A stretch of 64,000 bases of DNA from Streptococcus sanguinis SK355. GTDB taxonomy: Bacteria > Bacillota > Bacilli > Lactobacillales > Streptococcaceae. The notes below the pieces were generated by a model, which saw only the letters and a program-made list of their open reading frames with translations, was not told the DNA's origin and made no database searches. Position numbers and translations under genes: made by a program. The DNA lies in NCBI RefSeq assembly GCF_000212855.1, contig NZ_GL890993.1, forward strand, positions 700,683 to 764,682, given 5' to 3'. Of this stretch, positions 9,340-18,006 are shown one piece after another (position 1 is the stretch's first letter; every line of letters begins with the position of its first letter).

Positions 9340-9360
9340 ACAAACTAGTTTACCGTTTGT
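9340..9360. promoter_or_regulatory. candidate TetR operator (inverted repeat)
   Basis: ACAAAC and GTTTGT separated by 9 nt, with an inner palindrome AACTAGTT (9343-9350), about 65 nt upstream of the TetR paralogue 1 start. Placement suggests autoregulation; no independent support. Confidence 0.35.
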
Positions 9361-9417
9361 CAACTAAAATGATAACACTTTATAGAGAAAATGTCCAATT
9401 ATTTTTAAAATTTAATA

Positions 9418-9449
9418 TAAAAAACCAGTCTTCCCTTACAAGGACTGGT
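9418..9449 (-). terminator. terminator of the second TetR gene
   Basis: Stem AACCAGTC/GACTGGTT (9422-9429 and 9442-9449), with A residues upstream on the plus strand giving a short U-tract for minus-strand transcripts. Confidence 0.7.
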
Positions 9450-9480
9450 TCTGCCATTTCTCTGCTTTTCTTCTAGTTGG

Positions 9481-10083
9481 TTATGCGATAACAATTTTGT
9501 TTGAAGAACCAGCTGGACTATCATAAGCAGCAAAGCTGGTTAGGGGTGAAGATACAAGGTTGAGAAATGTCTTAGAAAACTGCTTGCAAGGAACGGGGTC
9601 ATCCTGAGTGATCCAATTCTCGATAAGAGAACTAATCCAGCCGGCCAGCAGTTGATTGGCCAGGTCTTCAGGAATACCTAATTTTTGGTGGTCAAGATTT
9701 AGATTCTGCTCGATCCAGTCCTTGTAACTGGCAGTAATAAAATCGCTCCACAGGGGATCGACAGAACTAGTATATAATATTTTAATGCGTTGGCGTTGCT
9801 CATAAATAGCGGGAAGAATCGTTTGAGCCAAAAAGGCGAAAGGATCTAAGCCCGCTTCAGAATTGTTGCTATTCCAATTGGGAGCAAAGGCTTGCTTTAC
9901 CATATCTTGGCGAATGTATTCGATAATTTCAGTAGTGTTATTAAAGTGTCGTTTGTAAATGGCCTGTCTTGACAAACCGGCTTTTTTAGCGATTTCTGTA
10001 AAGGTAAAACGCAGCCTGTCTGGCTGTTTATCTGCTAATTCAAAAAATGCATCCAAAATCCTATCTCGTGTATTAAGAGCCAT
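9481..10083 (-). CDS. TetR/AcrR-family regulator, paralogue 2
   Basis: 200-residue paralogue of the gene at 8703-9275. Same HTH with FTFTEIAKKAGLSRQAIYKRHF, the same WSDF/WSDY landmark in the ligand domain and a similar C-terminal half, plus about 10 extra C-terminal residues. AGGAGG-like site before its ATG. It is divergent from msmK with a 341-nt shared upstream region, so either could influence the other's promoter. The pair looks like a local tandem duplication. Confidence 0.87.
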   Translation of the reverse strand: MALNTRDRILDAFFELADKQPDRLRFTFTEIAKKAGLSRQAIYKRHFNNTTEIIEYIRQDMVKQAFAPNWNSNNSEAGLDPFAFLAQTILPAIYEQRQRIKILYTSSVDPLWSDFITASYKDWIEQNLNLDHQKLGIPEDLANQLLAGWISSLIENWITQDDPVPCKQFSKTFLNLVSSPLTSFAAYDSPAGSSNKIVIA

Positions 10084-10300
10084 AATTTTATCCCTCCTAT
10101 ACCATTTTACTTTTTCTGTCTGAAATAATCTAGAAAATAGCCCAGAATTTTTACTAAAAAAGTTTACACATTGTTAAATGGAATAATTTATAGATTGCTC
10201 TAAGCGCAGCTGGATTGTCACTCCGTAGTAGAAAAAAAGAAGAATAAATTTTAAAGCGGCCTATTGGTCTCTTTTTTGATGGAGAAAATTTTTAAAAATT

Positions 10301-10376
10301 ATGCAAACGTTTTACTAAAAGTGCTTGAAAAAGTAAAAAAAAAACGATATAATGGACAATGTGAAAGCGCTTTGCA
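10301..10376 (+). promoter_or_regulatory. msmK promoter with two cre-like sites
   Basis: -35 TTGAAA (10325-10330), 17-nt spacer, -10 TATAAT (10348-10353). A cre-like site at 10301-10315 (ATGCAAACGTTTTAC) lies upstream of the -35, and a second near-palindromic one at 10362-10376 (TGAAAGCGCTTTGCA) overlaps the expected start of transcription. Both match the CcpA consensus imperfectly at one end. Glucose repression of msmK is the natural inference. Confidence 0.7.
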
Positions 10377-10424
10377 AACGAGAGCTTAAAAGAAAATATT
10401 TTTAATCAAAAGAAGGGGCTTATT

Positions 10425-11555
10425 ATGGTCGAATTAAATCTGAAAAATATCTATAAAAAATATCCCAACAGCGACCACTACTCAGTGGAAGACTTTAATC
10501 TAGATATCAAGGACAAGGAATTTATCGTATTTGTTGGTCCGTCTGGTTGCGGAAAATCAACTACGCTGCGTATGATTGCAGGCTTGGAGGATATTACAGA
10601 AGGAACTGCCTCTATTGACGGTACAGTGGTCAATGATGTGGCACCCAAAGACCGTGACATCGCCATGGTCTTCCAGAACTATGCCCTTTATCCGCACATG
10701 ACTGTCTACGACAACATGGCTTTTGGTCTCAAGCTGCGCAAGTACGGCAAGGAAGATATTGACAAACGGGTCAACGAAGCAGCAGAAATCCTGGGCTTGA
10801 AGGAATTCTTGCAGCGTAAGCCAGCTGATTTATCTGGTGGTCAGCGTCAGCGGGTAGCAATGGGACGCGCTATTGTTCGGGATGCAAAGGTTTTCCTGAT
10901 GGACGAGCCTTTGTCTAACTTGGATGCTAAGTTGCGTGTTTCTATGCGGGCGGAGATTGCTAAGATTCACCGCCGTATCGGGGCAACAACTATTTATGTT
11001 ACCCACGACCAGACTGAAGCTATGACCTTGGCGGATCGTATCGTTATCATGTCAGCGACCAAGAATCCTGCTGGAACTGGAACGATTGGACGAGTGGAAC
11101 AGATTGGTACGCCGCAGGAAGTCTACAACAACCCAGTTAACAAGTTCGTTGCCGGCTTCATCGGCAGCCCAGCTATGAACTTCATCCCAGTTAAGCTTGA
11201 AGGGAATGAGATTGTAGCAGAAGGGCTGCGCTTGACAGTTCCAGAAGGAGCTCTCAAGGTTCTGCGGGAGAAAGGTTACGAGGGCAAGGAGCTGATCTTC
11301 GGTATTCGTCCAGAGGATGTTAATGCAGAAGCTGCTTTCTTGGAAACTTTCCCGAATTCAGTTGTGCATGCCAAGATTTCTGTTTCAGAATTGCTGGGAG
11401 CAGAGTCTCATCTCTACTGCCAAGTGGGTTCTAGTGAGTTTGTAGCGCGTGTGGATTCACGGGATTACCTAGAAACTGGTGCAGGTATTGACCTAGGCTT
11501 TGACCTCAATAAAGCGCACTTCTTTGATCCAGAGACAGAGAAGACAGTCTATTAA
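10425..11555 (+). CDS. msmK: MsmK, shared ATPase of carbohydrate ABC importers
   Basis: 376-residue MalK-type ATPase. Walker A GPSGCGKST (about 38-46), Q-loop, signature LSGGQRQR (about 135), Walker B VFLMDEP, H-loop VTHDQTEAM, and a C-terminal regulatory OB-fold region (about 235-376) with GIRPEDV. In streptococci the unlinked MsmK energises several sugar importers; consistent with that, no permease or binding protein lies next to it here. Ends at a strong hairpin. Confidence 0.93.
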   Translation: MVELNLKNIYKKYPNSDHYSVEDFNLDIKDKEFIVFVGPSGCGKSTTLRMIAGLEDITEGTASIDGTVVNDVAPKDRDIAMVFQNYALYPHMTVYDNMAFGLKLRKYGKEDIDKRVNEAAEILGLKEFLQRKPADLSGGQRQRVAMGRAIVRDAKVFLMDEPLSNLDAKLRVSMRAEIAKIHRRIGATTIYVTHDQTEAMTLADRIVIMSATKNPAGTGTIGRVEQIGTPQEVYNNPVNKFVAGFIGSPAMNFIPVKLEGNEIVAEGLRLTVPEGALKVLREKGYEGKELIFGIRPEDVNAEAAFLETFPNSVVHAKISVSELLGAESHLYCQVGSSEFVARVDSRDYLETGAGIDLGFDLNKAHFFDPETEKTVY

Positions 11556-11568
11556 TCAGTTGATAAAC

Positions 11569-11600
11569 AAACAACGCAGACAGGCTTGTCTGCGTTGTTT
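11569..11600 (+). terminator. terminator of msmK
   Basis: Perfect 14-bp stem (11569-11582 with 11587-11600) and a 4-nt loop. The U-tract is short (GTTGTTT), so termination may be partial. Confidence 0.75.
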
Positions 11601-11741
11601 ACTGCTTGATGCGTATTGATCATAGATGGGCATAGAGTTGAGAATATGCTATAATTTTAGCAGGAATTGCTTTCAACTACAGGACAAAGCTACTGAATTA
11701 GACCTGAAAGTGAAAATACTGTAAGAAATAGGAGGAGCTAC

Positions 11742-11921
11742 ATGGGAAGCTCTTGGTATCATTTACTGGGCAATGATTATGTTCGTTTGTTGATTTTGGA
11801 TCTTGTTTTTACTTTTTATGTGCTGCTTGGCATTCGAAAAAAGCACTTTCCCTATTGGGCATTGCTAGTGCCGAGTCTGACACTTTTTCTAGGCTATCAG
11901 ATCTGGCGGTTTTTGTGGTAA
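11742..11921 (+). CDS. small membrane protein, 59 residues
   Basis: Starts MGSSWYHLL, ends RFLW. Two hydrophobic segments (about 15-31 and 39-55) separated by a basic turn (RKKH). A strong GGAGGAG site 5-6 nt before the ATG and an extended -10 (TGC-TATAAT, 11647-11655) upstream support expression. No recognisable family. It sits between msmK and the secretion-like locus, without the palindrome found at that locus's promoters. Confidence 0.65.
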   Translation: MGSSWYHLLGNDYVRLLILDLVFTFYVLLGIRKKHFPYWALLVPSLTLFLGYQIWRFLW

Positions 11922-12020
11922 TGTTGTCACTTACTGTTAGATTCAAATAGATGTATAATAGTTTTCTCTAAAGGTTGAGGCAAGCTGTCTCAGCTTTTTT
12001 GCTGCAGCAAGATGTCTCTT

Positions 12021-12059
12021 TTTATCATAAACATTAATAGCTGGATTTTTCTATATAAT
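12021..12059 (+). promoter_or_regulatory. palindrome-type promoter 1
   Basis: Palindrome TTTATCATAAA at 12021-12031, 22 nt, then -10 TATAAT at 12054-12059; no -35-like hexamer at the usual distance. The palindrome centre lies about 40 nt upstream of the expected start, an activator-type position. It drives the gene at 12104. Confidence 0.75.
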
Positions 12060-12103
12060 AGATACTAGTATAAACTCTCATTCTTTGGTATAGAAAGGCT
12101 GTT

Positions 12104-13315
12104 ATGAAAAGAATTAAGGAAATTGAACGGACTCACCCTGATGTCAAAAAGGTTGTTAAAAATGGCCTTACGATTGATTCGAAATATGTGGCTAGTCTCT
12201 TAGAGACCGATAAAGACTGGCTGGAGACGGCTGATAGGATTCCTCGTAGTCTGGAAGGCTATGCTAATGCAGTTGGACGGAATTTCAATCGCCATGACAT
12301 TGGCAACAAGGCCAAGGAAACGGCGGCTCTTTCATCTATCATTTCTTGTCGCGCAGTAGGAATCATAGACTCTGCGAAGCATGTGTCAGAAAGTCAGGGA
12401 CAGGTCTTTTTTGAAGATATTGTCATCTGTCGGCCAACCAAGAAAGAATATCAGGGGCTGACGATTTATGTGCCTCAGCATATCGCTGGCTTCTACCAAC
12501 CTGCCGATCTGAGACGGATGGTTGGTCAGGTTTTTCCAGTTAAGATTATTGACTTGAAGCAGGTTGTTTTTGCTAAACGTTACGATGTCTTTAAAAAACA
12601 GGAAGAGCAACCGCTTGAAAATAAATATGTGGCTCTGGGTGACATTAATATCGCAGAGTACCTGCTCAACAGTCAAGTGTTACAGGAATTGGAAGAAGGT
12701 GGAGATCACTCGCCTATCCATGATGTGCAAAAGGGCATGATTAACTATATTTCTGACAATGGTGTTTTTGTGCTGACCGCCAATCTGGAACGGGTTTTTA
12801 TTCCCAACAAACTTTTTAGCTATCGTTATCATTCGCGCATTTTGAAGACAGAAGATTATGCAGCTATCGGAGAGTTGGTGGATTTCAAATTTTTGCGCGG
12901 CCGTTATGAACAGGCGGACGACAAACGACAACGCCTAGGAATTGAGGGGAACTCCCCCAACTTAGTTGGAGAGCGACTTTCTTTGGAAAAAGATCCGGAA
13001 GCGGTTGTCAGAGATTTTATTGATGCTGGCCCGGGAACAGTTGCTTCGGGCTATATCACAGACTTCAACGAAATCAAGGGGCATTATTTTGAAATGGACG
13101 GAGCTTATGGTTACCCAGTTCGGTTGGTAGCCAATGAACGTTTGACACCTCAACTTTTTCAGAGAAAGCAGAAAATATCAGTGGTTCTGCGTCAAGGCAG
13201 TTATGAGACGGTCACAGACAAAGCGGGGAAATCTTATCTGAAAATTCGAGCTACTGTTGTTTATAACTCAACGTTTAGTGAGCATGCTGGCTTGGAGGAT
13301 TTCTTTGACAGGTAG
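12104..13315 (+). CDS. hypothetical cytoplasmic protein, first gene of the secretion-like locus
   Basis: 403 residues, no signal peptide or membrane segment, fairly charged. I do not recognise the family. Residues about 208-240 (KGMINYISDNGVFV then FIPNKLF) have the alternating pattern of an S1/OB-like beta barrel, and a second glycine-rich beta segment (GTVASGYITDF) lies near 325; this is a weak structural guess. It follows palindrome-type promoter 1, which ties it to the regulon, and is separated from the next gene by hairpins and a terminator-like structure. Confidence 0.8.
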   Translation: MKRIKEIERTHPDVKKVVKNGLTIDSKYVASLLETDKDWLETADRIPRSLEGYANAVGRNFNRHDIGNKAKETAALSSIISCRAVGIIDSAKHVSESQGQVFFEDIVICRPTKKEYQGLTIYVPQHIAGFYQPADLRRMVGQVFPVKIIDLKQVVFAKRYDVFKKQEEQPLENKYVALGDINIAEYLLNSQVLQELEEGGDHSPIHDVQKGMINYISDNGVFVLTANLERVFIPNKLFSYRYHSRILKTEDYAAIGELVDFKFLRGRYEQADDKRQRLGIEGNSPNLVGERLSLEKDPEAVVRDFIDAGPGTVASGYITDFNEIKGHYFEMDGAYGYPVRLVANERLTPQLFQRKQKISVVLRQGSYETVTDKAGKSYLKIRATVVYNSTFSEHAGLEDFFDR

Positions 13316-13324
13316 AATGGCGGC

Positions 13325-13374
13325 GGAACGAGATGAAATGATAAATATTTCGTTCCTCTCGCTTTTTCATCTCG
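13325..13374 (+). other. overlapping alternative hairpins
   Basis: GGAACGA (13325-13331) can pair with TCGTTCC (13350-13356), while CGAGATGAAA (13329-13338) can pair with TTTCATCTCG (13365-13374). The two stems share 13329-13331 and cannot fully form together. This may just be a terminator of the upstream gene. Confidence 0.4.
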
Positions 13375-13448
13375 GCTTGTATCTACAAGCAATCCTCTGC
13401 TATTGAGCAAGTGGTTGGGATGGCAGGAAGCTTTTGCTATAACAAGGT

Positions 13449-13480
13449 GAGGCTGAAACATGATTTTCTCAGCCTCTTTT
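13449..13480 (+). terminator. terminator or attenuator before the gene at 13498
   Basis: Stem GAGGCTGA/TCAGCCTC (13449-13456 and 13469-13476) followed by four T. The ribosome site of the next gene begins 3 nt later. A possible promoter TTGGGA-17-TATAAC (13415-13443) lies immediately upstream. Confidence 0.6.
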
Positions 13481-13497
13481 AGAAAAGGAGCAGCAAG

Positions 13498-13962
13498 TTG
13501 GACTCAACTTTTTTAAATCATATTATGTACTATGTGATTATTGTTGCTGAAATTATTATCGGACTAGCCATTATCATATCCGGAATTGGTTGGGTAGTTG
13601 GCGATCAGACCAACAATGTCGAACGAAAACGGAAGTCTGGGCTGGCCTTCCTGATTTCGGTGTCATTGTTTTATATTTTTCGCTTTGGCTCTATCGCAGT
13701 TCTAGCTCTGCTCTTTTCAAAGGGGAGTTTGCCTGGAATGGAGGAAAAGAGTTTGGTTTATTTGCTGCGTATTCTGCAGGTTTTGGTTCTAGCTCTGGTA
13801 CCGACTTTTTCCATTATTCAGCACTATATCTATCGTTATCAATATTTGATTATTGAGCGGGAAGAGAGCCGACAGCGTCAGCGTCTGTATTTTTACGTCG
13901 CTTTTGCAATGACGGCCGGTATTGTTGGCTTATTAGAGATTATGATTGGGTTGGTGAAGTGA
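13498..13962 (+). CDS. four-helix membrane protein of the secretion-like locus
   Basis: 154 residues starting with TTG (MDSTF); AAAAGGAG lies 7 nt upstream and no better start exists. Four predicted transmembrane helices (about 8-32, 45-70, 85-110, 125-150) with a basic loop RKRKSG between the first two. Ends 7 nt before the VirD4-like gene, so the two are probably co-translated. Family not recognised. Confidence 0.75.
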   Translation: MDSTFLNHIMYYVIIVAEIIIGLAIIISGIGWVVGDQTNNVERKRKSGLAFLISVSLFYIFRFGSIAVLALLFSKGSLPGMEEKSLVYLLRILQVLVLALVPTFSIIQHYIYRYQYLIIEREESRQRQRLYFYVAFAMTAGIVGLLEIMIGLVK

Positions 13963-13969
13963 GGTTTTC

Positions 13970-16822
13970 ATGCTATTTTTACTTTCAAAATTACCTTATA
14001 AACTAAAAGGGCATCGAAGTGTTGATTATGTGATCTTTTTGCTGAGAAAGGTGATTTGGGCACTTTTCCTTTTTGGTGCTGCTAGTCTTACAGGAGTCAT
14101 GCTGCTGGCTGTCATGAGAAAGCAAGTTAGTTTTGGCTTGTTTCTATTTCTGTTTATTATTCTCTTTTTGTCCGTCTTCCTGTCTCTTTATCTAGGGCTG
14201 TGGCACACGAATCTGACTAGCCGCCAACGCTACCTGCTGTTTAAAGAAAGGAAAGATTTCAAAGAAAATGATCGCAGTCAGACTATGCGACGTTATATTT
14301 TTCTATCCTTTCTATCAGCTCTGATATCCAGCATAGATATTATTGTTTTGACTTTGAATAATTATATCATTGCCATGCTCAATCAGATGTATGTGGCTGC
14401 CAGCGACTTTCTCAAAGAAGGGAATACCTATTTTGACTATAAAACTCTATCGCCACTGATTGGTAATCAATTTTGGAATACTTTGCTTTTGATTGCACCA
14501 GTTTTTCTCTTTGTCTATCTGCTCTATAACTCCTACAGCAGTGAGATTGTTGTCTATGATGATATGATGAAGCGGTGGTTGAAAAAACGCTTCTTTAAGC
14601 ATAAGAAAGTGACTCATTTATTTAACGATTTGGACAGAGACGGCGATGCCTATATCCGTTTGGGACGCAATTCGGACATTGGTGATGATGTTATTCTCAA
14701 AACGGATGTCAGACGCTTGCACACAGCAGGGTTTGGTCCGATAGGCTCTGGTAAGTCTGTTGCCATTGCTAAGCCGACCATTGTTCAGGACGCCCGCAAT
14801 GTGACTGTTTATCTGCGAGAATATGCCAAGTTTATCCAGGAGCAGGATCAGCAGATTGCAGCTTTGGGTATTTCTGACGAGCAAACTTTGTTGGAGACTA
14901 AGCGAGATTTCTATGAAAAATGGTATGAGAAAGGTTTGGGCAAGCAGTTAATCAACGGTTTCTATGTCAATGAGCCTTCAGGTGACTTGATTCATGATGC
15001 GGAGGATATTATCAAGCGAACCGGATTTCCGGAAGAGATGATCTGGCTGGTTGATCCGACTAAGGAAGACACTGATGGAATTAATATCTTTGATGCAGAG
15101 ACAAATACAGCCGCAGGTCTGACTTCGGATTTGATACGTAATTTCGCGGATGAAGGTGGTAGCAGCGGTGGAAATACTTTCTTTAAAAATGCAGAGCAAG
15201 CCTATGTCCGCAATCTGGTCTTCATGCTGAAATCTACATCTCGGATTGAAAATAGCTATCTGGATGTGAATCTTAATGGCGGATCCCCAACCCTCAGCGA
15301 GTTTTATGATTTGCTGGAAATTCCTTCTCTGGTCATCAAGCGCTTAAAGCTCTTTAAAGTGTATCGAGATGCCAGTGAGCGAGAGTTCCAACGACTCTAT
15401 GAAAGACCTTATCAGGAGCTCTACAATCTTGAAAAGGAAGAATTTGTCAAACAAGGTGGTCTCCCATCTCGCTTTGATTCCCATATGTCTCCTAAGTTGC
15501 GCAAGGCGTTTAATCAAAAACGAGATGCTGAGTCTAAAAATAAAATCATCAATACGACCTACCATTACTTTGCGGATGCTTATAAAGAAGACCCGCGGAC
15601 GGGTGTTGAGTACATCACCCACGATGCTAATATTGAAGGTATGAAAAATACCATTCGTAAACTGGCTTCTTCTGACTTGGTGCGACGGATTTTCTTCTCC
15701 CAGTCTACCAAGGATATTGATATTCTTCTGAAAACGGGGGGCTTTCTATTGGTCAATACAGCCCGTGGTCCTGTAGACGATGACAGCTCCCGTATGATTG
15801 GTCAGATTACGGATATGATTGTGCAGAAAGGGGTTCTCAGACGGAATTCTAGCACGTTGGATCCATTCTTTTCCATTATCGAAGATGAGTACGGCTGGGT
15901 GACAACACCCAATACCGAGCGCTTCCTCAATCAATGCCGCAAGTATAATACGGCAGTGCTGGGTCTTTACCAGAATTATGAGCAGATTGAGGCTAGCTTG
16001 GGAGCTTCAGATACGGCTGCTCTGCTCAACTCTTATCGGAATATTTTTGTTTTCCAAGGTAGTTCCAATAAGTCAACAGAAACTATCGTAGAGCGGGCCG
16101 GAACGGAAAAGAAGGTCAGTCGGATGACCAATAAAGGCAGCGTAGATATGTTGGCAGGCAATGACAACAATGCTTCATCTTACCGAGAGGAAATTGCAGA
16201 GGAAGATGTGACTAATAGCTCTGAGCTCTTCCGCTTGGAAAAATTCCAGTTTGCTGGAGTTCATGTCATTGATGATGAAGAGAGCGAGCTAGTCAAGGTT
16301 ACGCCGACACCATCCTTTGAGCTTCCGATTTTCAAGGATCCTAACTACAAGGCGCCATTTAATATAGAGGAAAATGAAGAAGATCGCCGTGCTTACGAAA
16401 TTTGGAAAGAGCAGGTCGAGCGCTATTATGTTGAGCGCCATTCGGAAGGTGTCATTCCTTTTGACCGCTTTACACCAGAAGAGCAGCGTATTATTCTTGG
16501 ATTAGATGAGGAACATAAGTCTCTAGAAAAACCTAGAAAAAACAAAGCTAAGCGCTCGTCTGAAGGAGGAAAACAATCAGCTGCGTCCAAGAGCAGTGAC
16601 CATAAAGGGAAGTCCCGGTCAGCAGTTCAGAAAAGCAGTCAAGAAAGCGGTTTATCCGACCGACCAGTTGAGCCTGCTTCGGCTCAGCCGTCTAGTTCAG
16701 AGTCGGCTGCTAATTCTACATCAGATGCTCAGAGCAAGGATGATGCTCCAAGTATTGAGGCATTCTCTGAGGCTGCAAAACCACATGTTTCCAAAAAGTA
16801 TAATCCGATGATGGACGATTAA
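13970..16822 (+). CDS. VirD4/TraG-type coupling ATPase
   Basis: 950-residue type IV coupling protein that in conjugation systems feeds substrate to the channel. About four N-terminal transmembrane helices (25-85, 105-130, 165-185), then the ATPase domain: Walker A GPIGSGKS (256-263) and Walker B FFSIIEDE (about 633-640), both intact, plus GGNTFFKNAEQAYVRNL, typical of T4CPs. The last 120 residues are a Ser/Ala/Lys-rich disordered tail. With no relaxase in the window, a protein rather than DNA substrate is a fair inference. Confidence 0.88.
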   Translation: MLFLLSKLPYKLKGHRSVDYVIFLLRKVIWALFLFGAASLTGVMLLAVMRKQVSFGLFLFLFIILFLSVFLSLYLGLWHTNLTSRQRYLLFKERKDFKENDRSQTMRRYIFLSFLSALISSIDIIVLTLNNYIIAMLNQMYVAASDFLKEGNTYFDYKTLSPLIGNQFWNTLLLIAPVFLFVYLLYNSYSSEIVVYDDMMKRWLKKRFFKHKKVTHLFNDLDRDGDAYIRLGRNSDIGDDVILKTDVRRLHTAGFGPIGSGKSVAIAKPTIVQDARNVTVYLREYAKFIQEQDQQIAALGISDEQTLLETKRDFYEKWYEKGLGKQLINGFYVNEPSGDLIHDAEDIIKRTGFPEEMIWLVDPTKEDTDGINIFDAETNTAAGLTSDLIRNFADEGGSSGGNTFFKNAEQAYVRNLVFMLKSTSRIENSYLDVNLNGGSPTLSEFYDLLEIPSLVIKRLKLFKVYRDASEREFQRLYERPYQELYNLEKEEFVKQGGLPSRFDSHMSPKLRKAFNQKRDAESKNKIINTTYHYFADAYKEDPRTGVEYITHDANIEGMKNTIRKLASSDLVRRIFFSQSTKDIDILLKTGGFLLVNTARGPVDDDSSRMIGQITDMIVQKGVLRRNSSTLDPFFSIIEDEYGWVTTPNTERFLNQCRKYNTAVLGLYQNYEQIEASLGASDTAALLNSYRNIFVFQGSSNKSTETIVERAGTEKKVSRMTNKGSVDMLAGNDNNASSYREEIAEEDVTNSSELFRLEKFQFAGVHVIDDEESELVKVTPTPSFELPIFKDPNYKAPFNIEENEEDRRAYEIWKEQVERYYVERHSEGVIPFDRFTPEEQRIILGLDEEHKSLEKPRKNKAKRSSEGGKQSAASKSSDHKGKSRSAVQKSSQESGLSDRPVEPASAQPSSSESAANSTSDAQSKDDAPSIEAFSEAAKPHVSKKYNPMMDD

Positions 16823-16847
16823 ATATTCATAATAGAAGGAGCCTCTT

Positions 16848-17594
16848 ATGACAACTGAACCCCAGTCAAGCTTAACTAAGAAAGAGGATATTGCTGTTCT
16901 AGGTGGCTTTATTCTTACCCTTTGCTTTGCCTGGTTTTTATGGCAATATCGAATCAATATCGGTCACAGACTTATTTGGTCGTCCGTTCTCTCCCTTTCC
17001 TTTCCTTTTTTCTATCTGATTTTTGCCTACCATTACCTCGTTTCTAGGACTTCTGCAAGGCTGCCTCTTCTTTTTGGGAAGAAATATAGCCAGGCCAGTG
17101 ATATGAAACTTTCTCTTGCTTGTCTGTGTTTTGTCTTTTTACTCTTGCTTTTAGGTGGTGTGGTAAGTAGCTTCTTTTCCAATCAGTTTAGTTTTGATAA
17201 GACCATCTTCATCCATAAAGATAGCCAGCAAGCCAAGCAGATTTTTAGTATGGAAGCTGGAAGCTATTCCGAGTTGCTTGAGAAGATAGAGAGTAAAGAT
17301 AAGCGGGTTATTCTGTTTTATAAGCTTGCCTGCAGAAAGTGTCAGCGCGCTGTTCCTGAACTTTTAGCGCAAGTTCAAGACCAGGATAAGATTCTTTTTA
17401 TTGATATATCCTCAGAGGCAGGGGGAAAGGCAGCACAGCGTTATGGTGTAGATCAGGCCGCGACGGCCATGGTCTGGGGAGATAGGGGTTACAAGCTCTA
17501 TAGTCTGGCGACTAAGGAAGACGATGAGCGAATCACTCTTAATCAAGCTGAGTTAGACTATGTGGTTCAGATTCTTAATATAGACAACAAGTAG
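16848..17594 (+). CDS. membrane-anchored thioredoxin-like protein
   Basis: 248 residues. Three transmembrane helices (about 15-37, 43-65, 85-112) followed by an extracytoplasmic thioredoxin-like domain with VILFYKLACRKC (CxxC about residue 165) and a YGVDQAATAMVWG segment in place of the usual cis-Pro motif. A disulfide-reductase or chaperone role for exported channel parts is inferred. It follows the VirD4-like gene by 25 nt with an AGGAG site. Confidence 0.75.
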   Translation: MTTEPQSSLTKKEDIAVLGGFILTLCFAWFLWQYRINIGHRLIWSSVLSLSFPFFYLIFAYHYLVSRTSARLPLLFGKKYSQASDMKLSLACLCFVFLLLLLGGVVSSFFSNQFSFDKTIFIHKDSQQAKQIFSMEAGSYSELLEKIESKDKRVILFYKLACRKCQRAVPELLAQVQDQDKILFIDISSEAGGKAAQRYGVDQAATAMVWGDRGYKLYSLATKEDDERITLNQAELDYVVQILNIDNK

Positions 17595-17674
17595 AAGTAC
17601 GTTTTCTTTTCTGCAGGAAGTTCAGCCCTTTCAGAAACGAGTGTTTTGCTAAGTGCAGACTAGGTTACCTACTT

Positions 17675-17713
17675 TTTATCATAAACTAGAAGAAGGTAGA
17701 GTTATGATATACT
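17675..17713 (+). promoter_or_regulatory. palindrome-type promoter 2 (small RNA)
   Basis: TTTATCATAAA at 17675-17685, exactly 22 nt, then -10 TATACT at 17708-17713. No protein gene with a good ribosome site follows within 280 nt; a terminator follows at 17844. Confidence 0.7.
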
Positions 17714-17719
17714 GATGAT

Positions 17720-17890
17720 ACCGGCAAGCAACAATTCCTTTTTTAACTTTTTTCTAATTGGGAGCAGTGTTGATGACTGCTGTTTGTTGGTATCTCCTAA
17801 ATAAGGTTTTACGACACCTTATTTACTTTAAATCTTTTTATTTGGAGGAGCTGGGGGAAGCCTTATTCTCAGCTCTTCTAGTTTTTTGTT
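17720..17890 (+). ncRNA. putative small RNA of the secretion-like locus
   Basis: About 170 nt between palindrome-type promoter 2 and a terminator. Inner hairpin AAATAAGG/CCTTATTT (17799-17806, 17817-17824). The stretch GTATCTCCT (17790-17798) just before it is complementary over nine bases to AGGAGATAC (21630-21638), the ribosome site of the VirB2-like pilin gene. A 42-codon reading frame (17773-17901) runs past the terminator and is probably not real. Regulation of pilin translation is inference. Confidence 0.6.
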
Positions 17891-17893
17891 TTG
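17844..17893 (+). terminator. terminator of the putative small RNA
   Basis: Ten paired bases, GGAGGAGCTG (17844-17853) with CAGCTCTTCT (17870-17879), two of them G-U, then TTTTTTGTTTT. Confidence 0.75.
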
Positions 17894-17961
17894 TAAGATG
17901 AAACAAAAAGTAACTTGCTTGAAGAATAGAGACGGTCAGCTTTTGCGGCTGTCTTTTTCTT

Positions 17962-18000
17962 TTTATCATAAACATTTATCTTGTTTTTTTGGGCTATAAT
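17962..18000 (+). promoter_or_regulatory. palindrome-type promoter 3 (leaderless)
   Basis: TTTATCATAAA at 17962-17972, 22 nt, -10 TATAAT at 17995-18000. The expected transcription start (about 18006-18008) coincides with the ATG at 18007. Confidence 0.78.
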
Positions 18001-18006
18001 ACAGAC

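Noticed and set aside
17773..17901. 42-codon reading frame in the putative small RNA
   Set aside because: Its stop lies beyond the predicted terminator and its ribosome site is weak, so a noncoding role is more likely.
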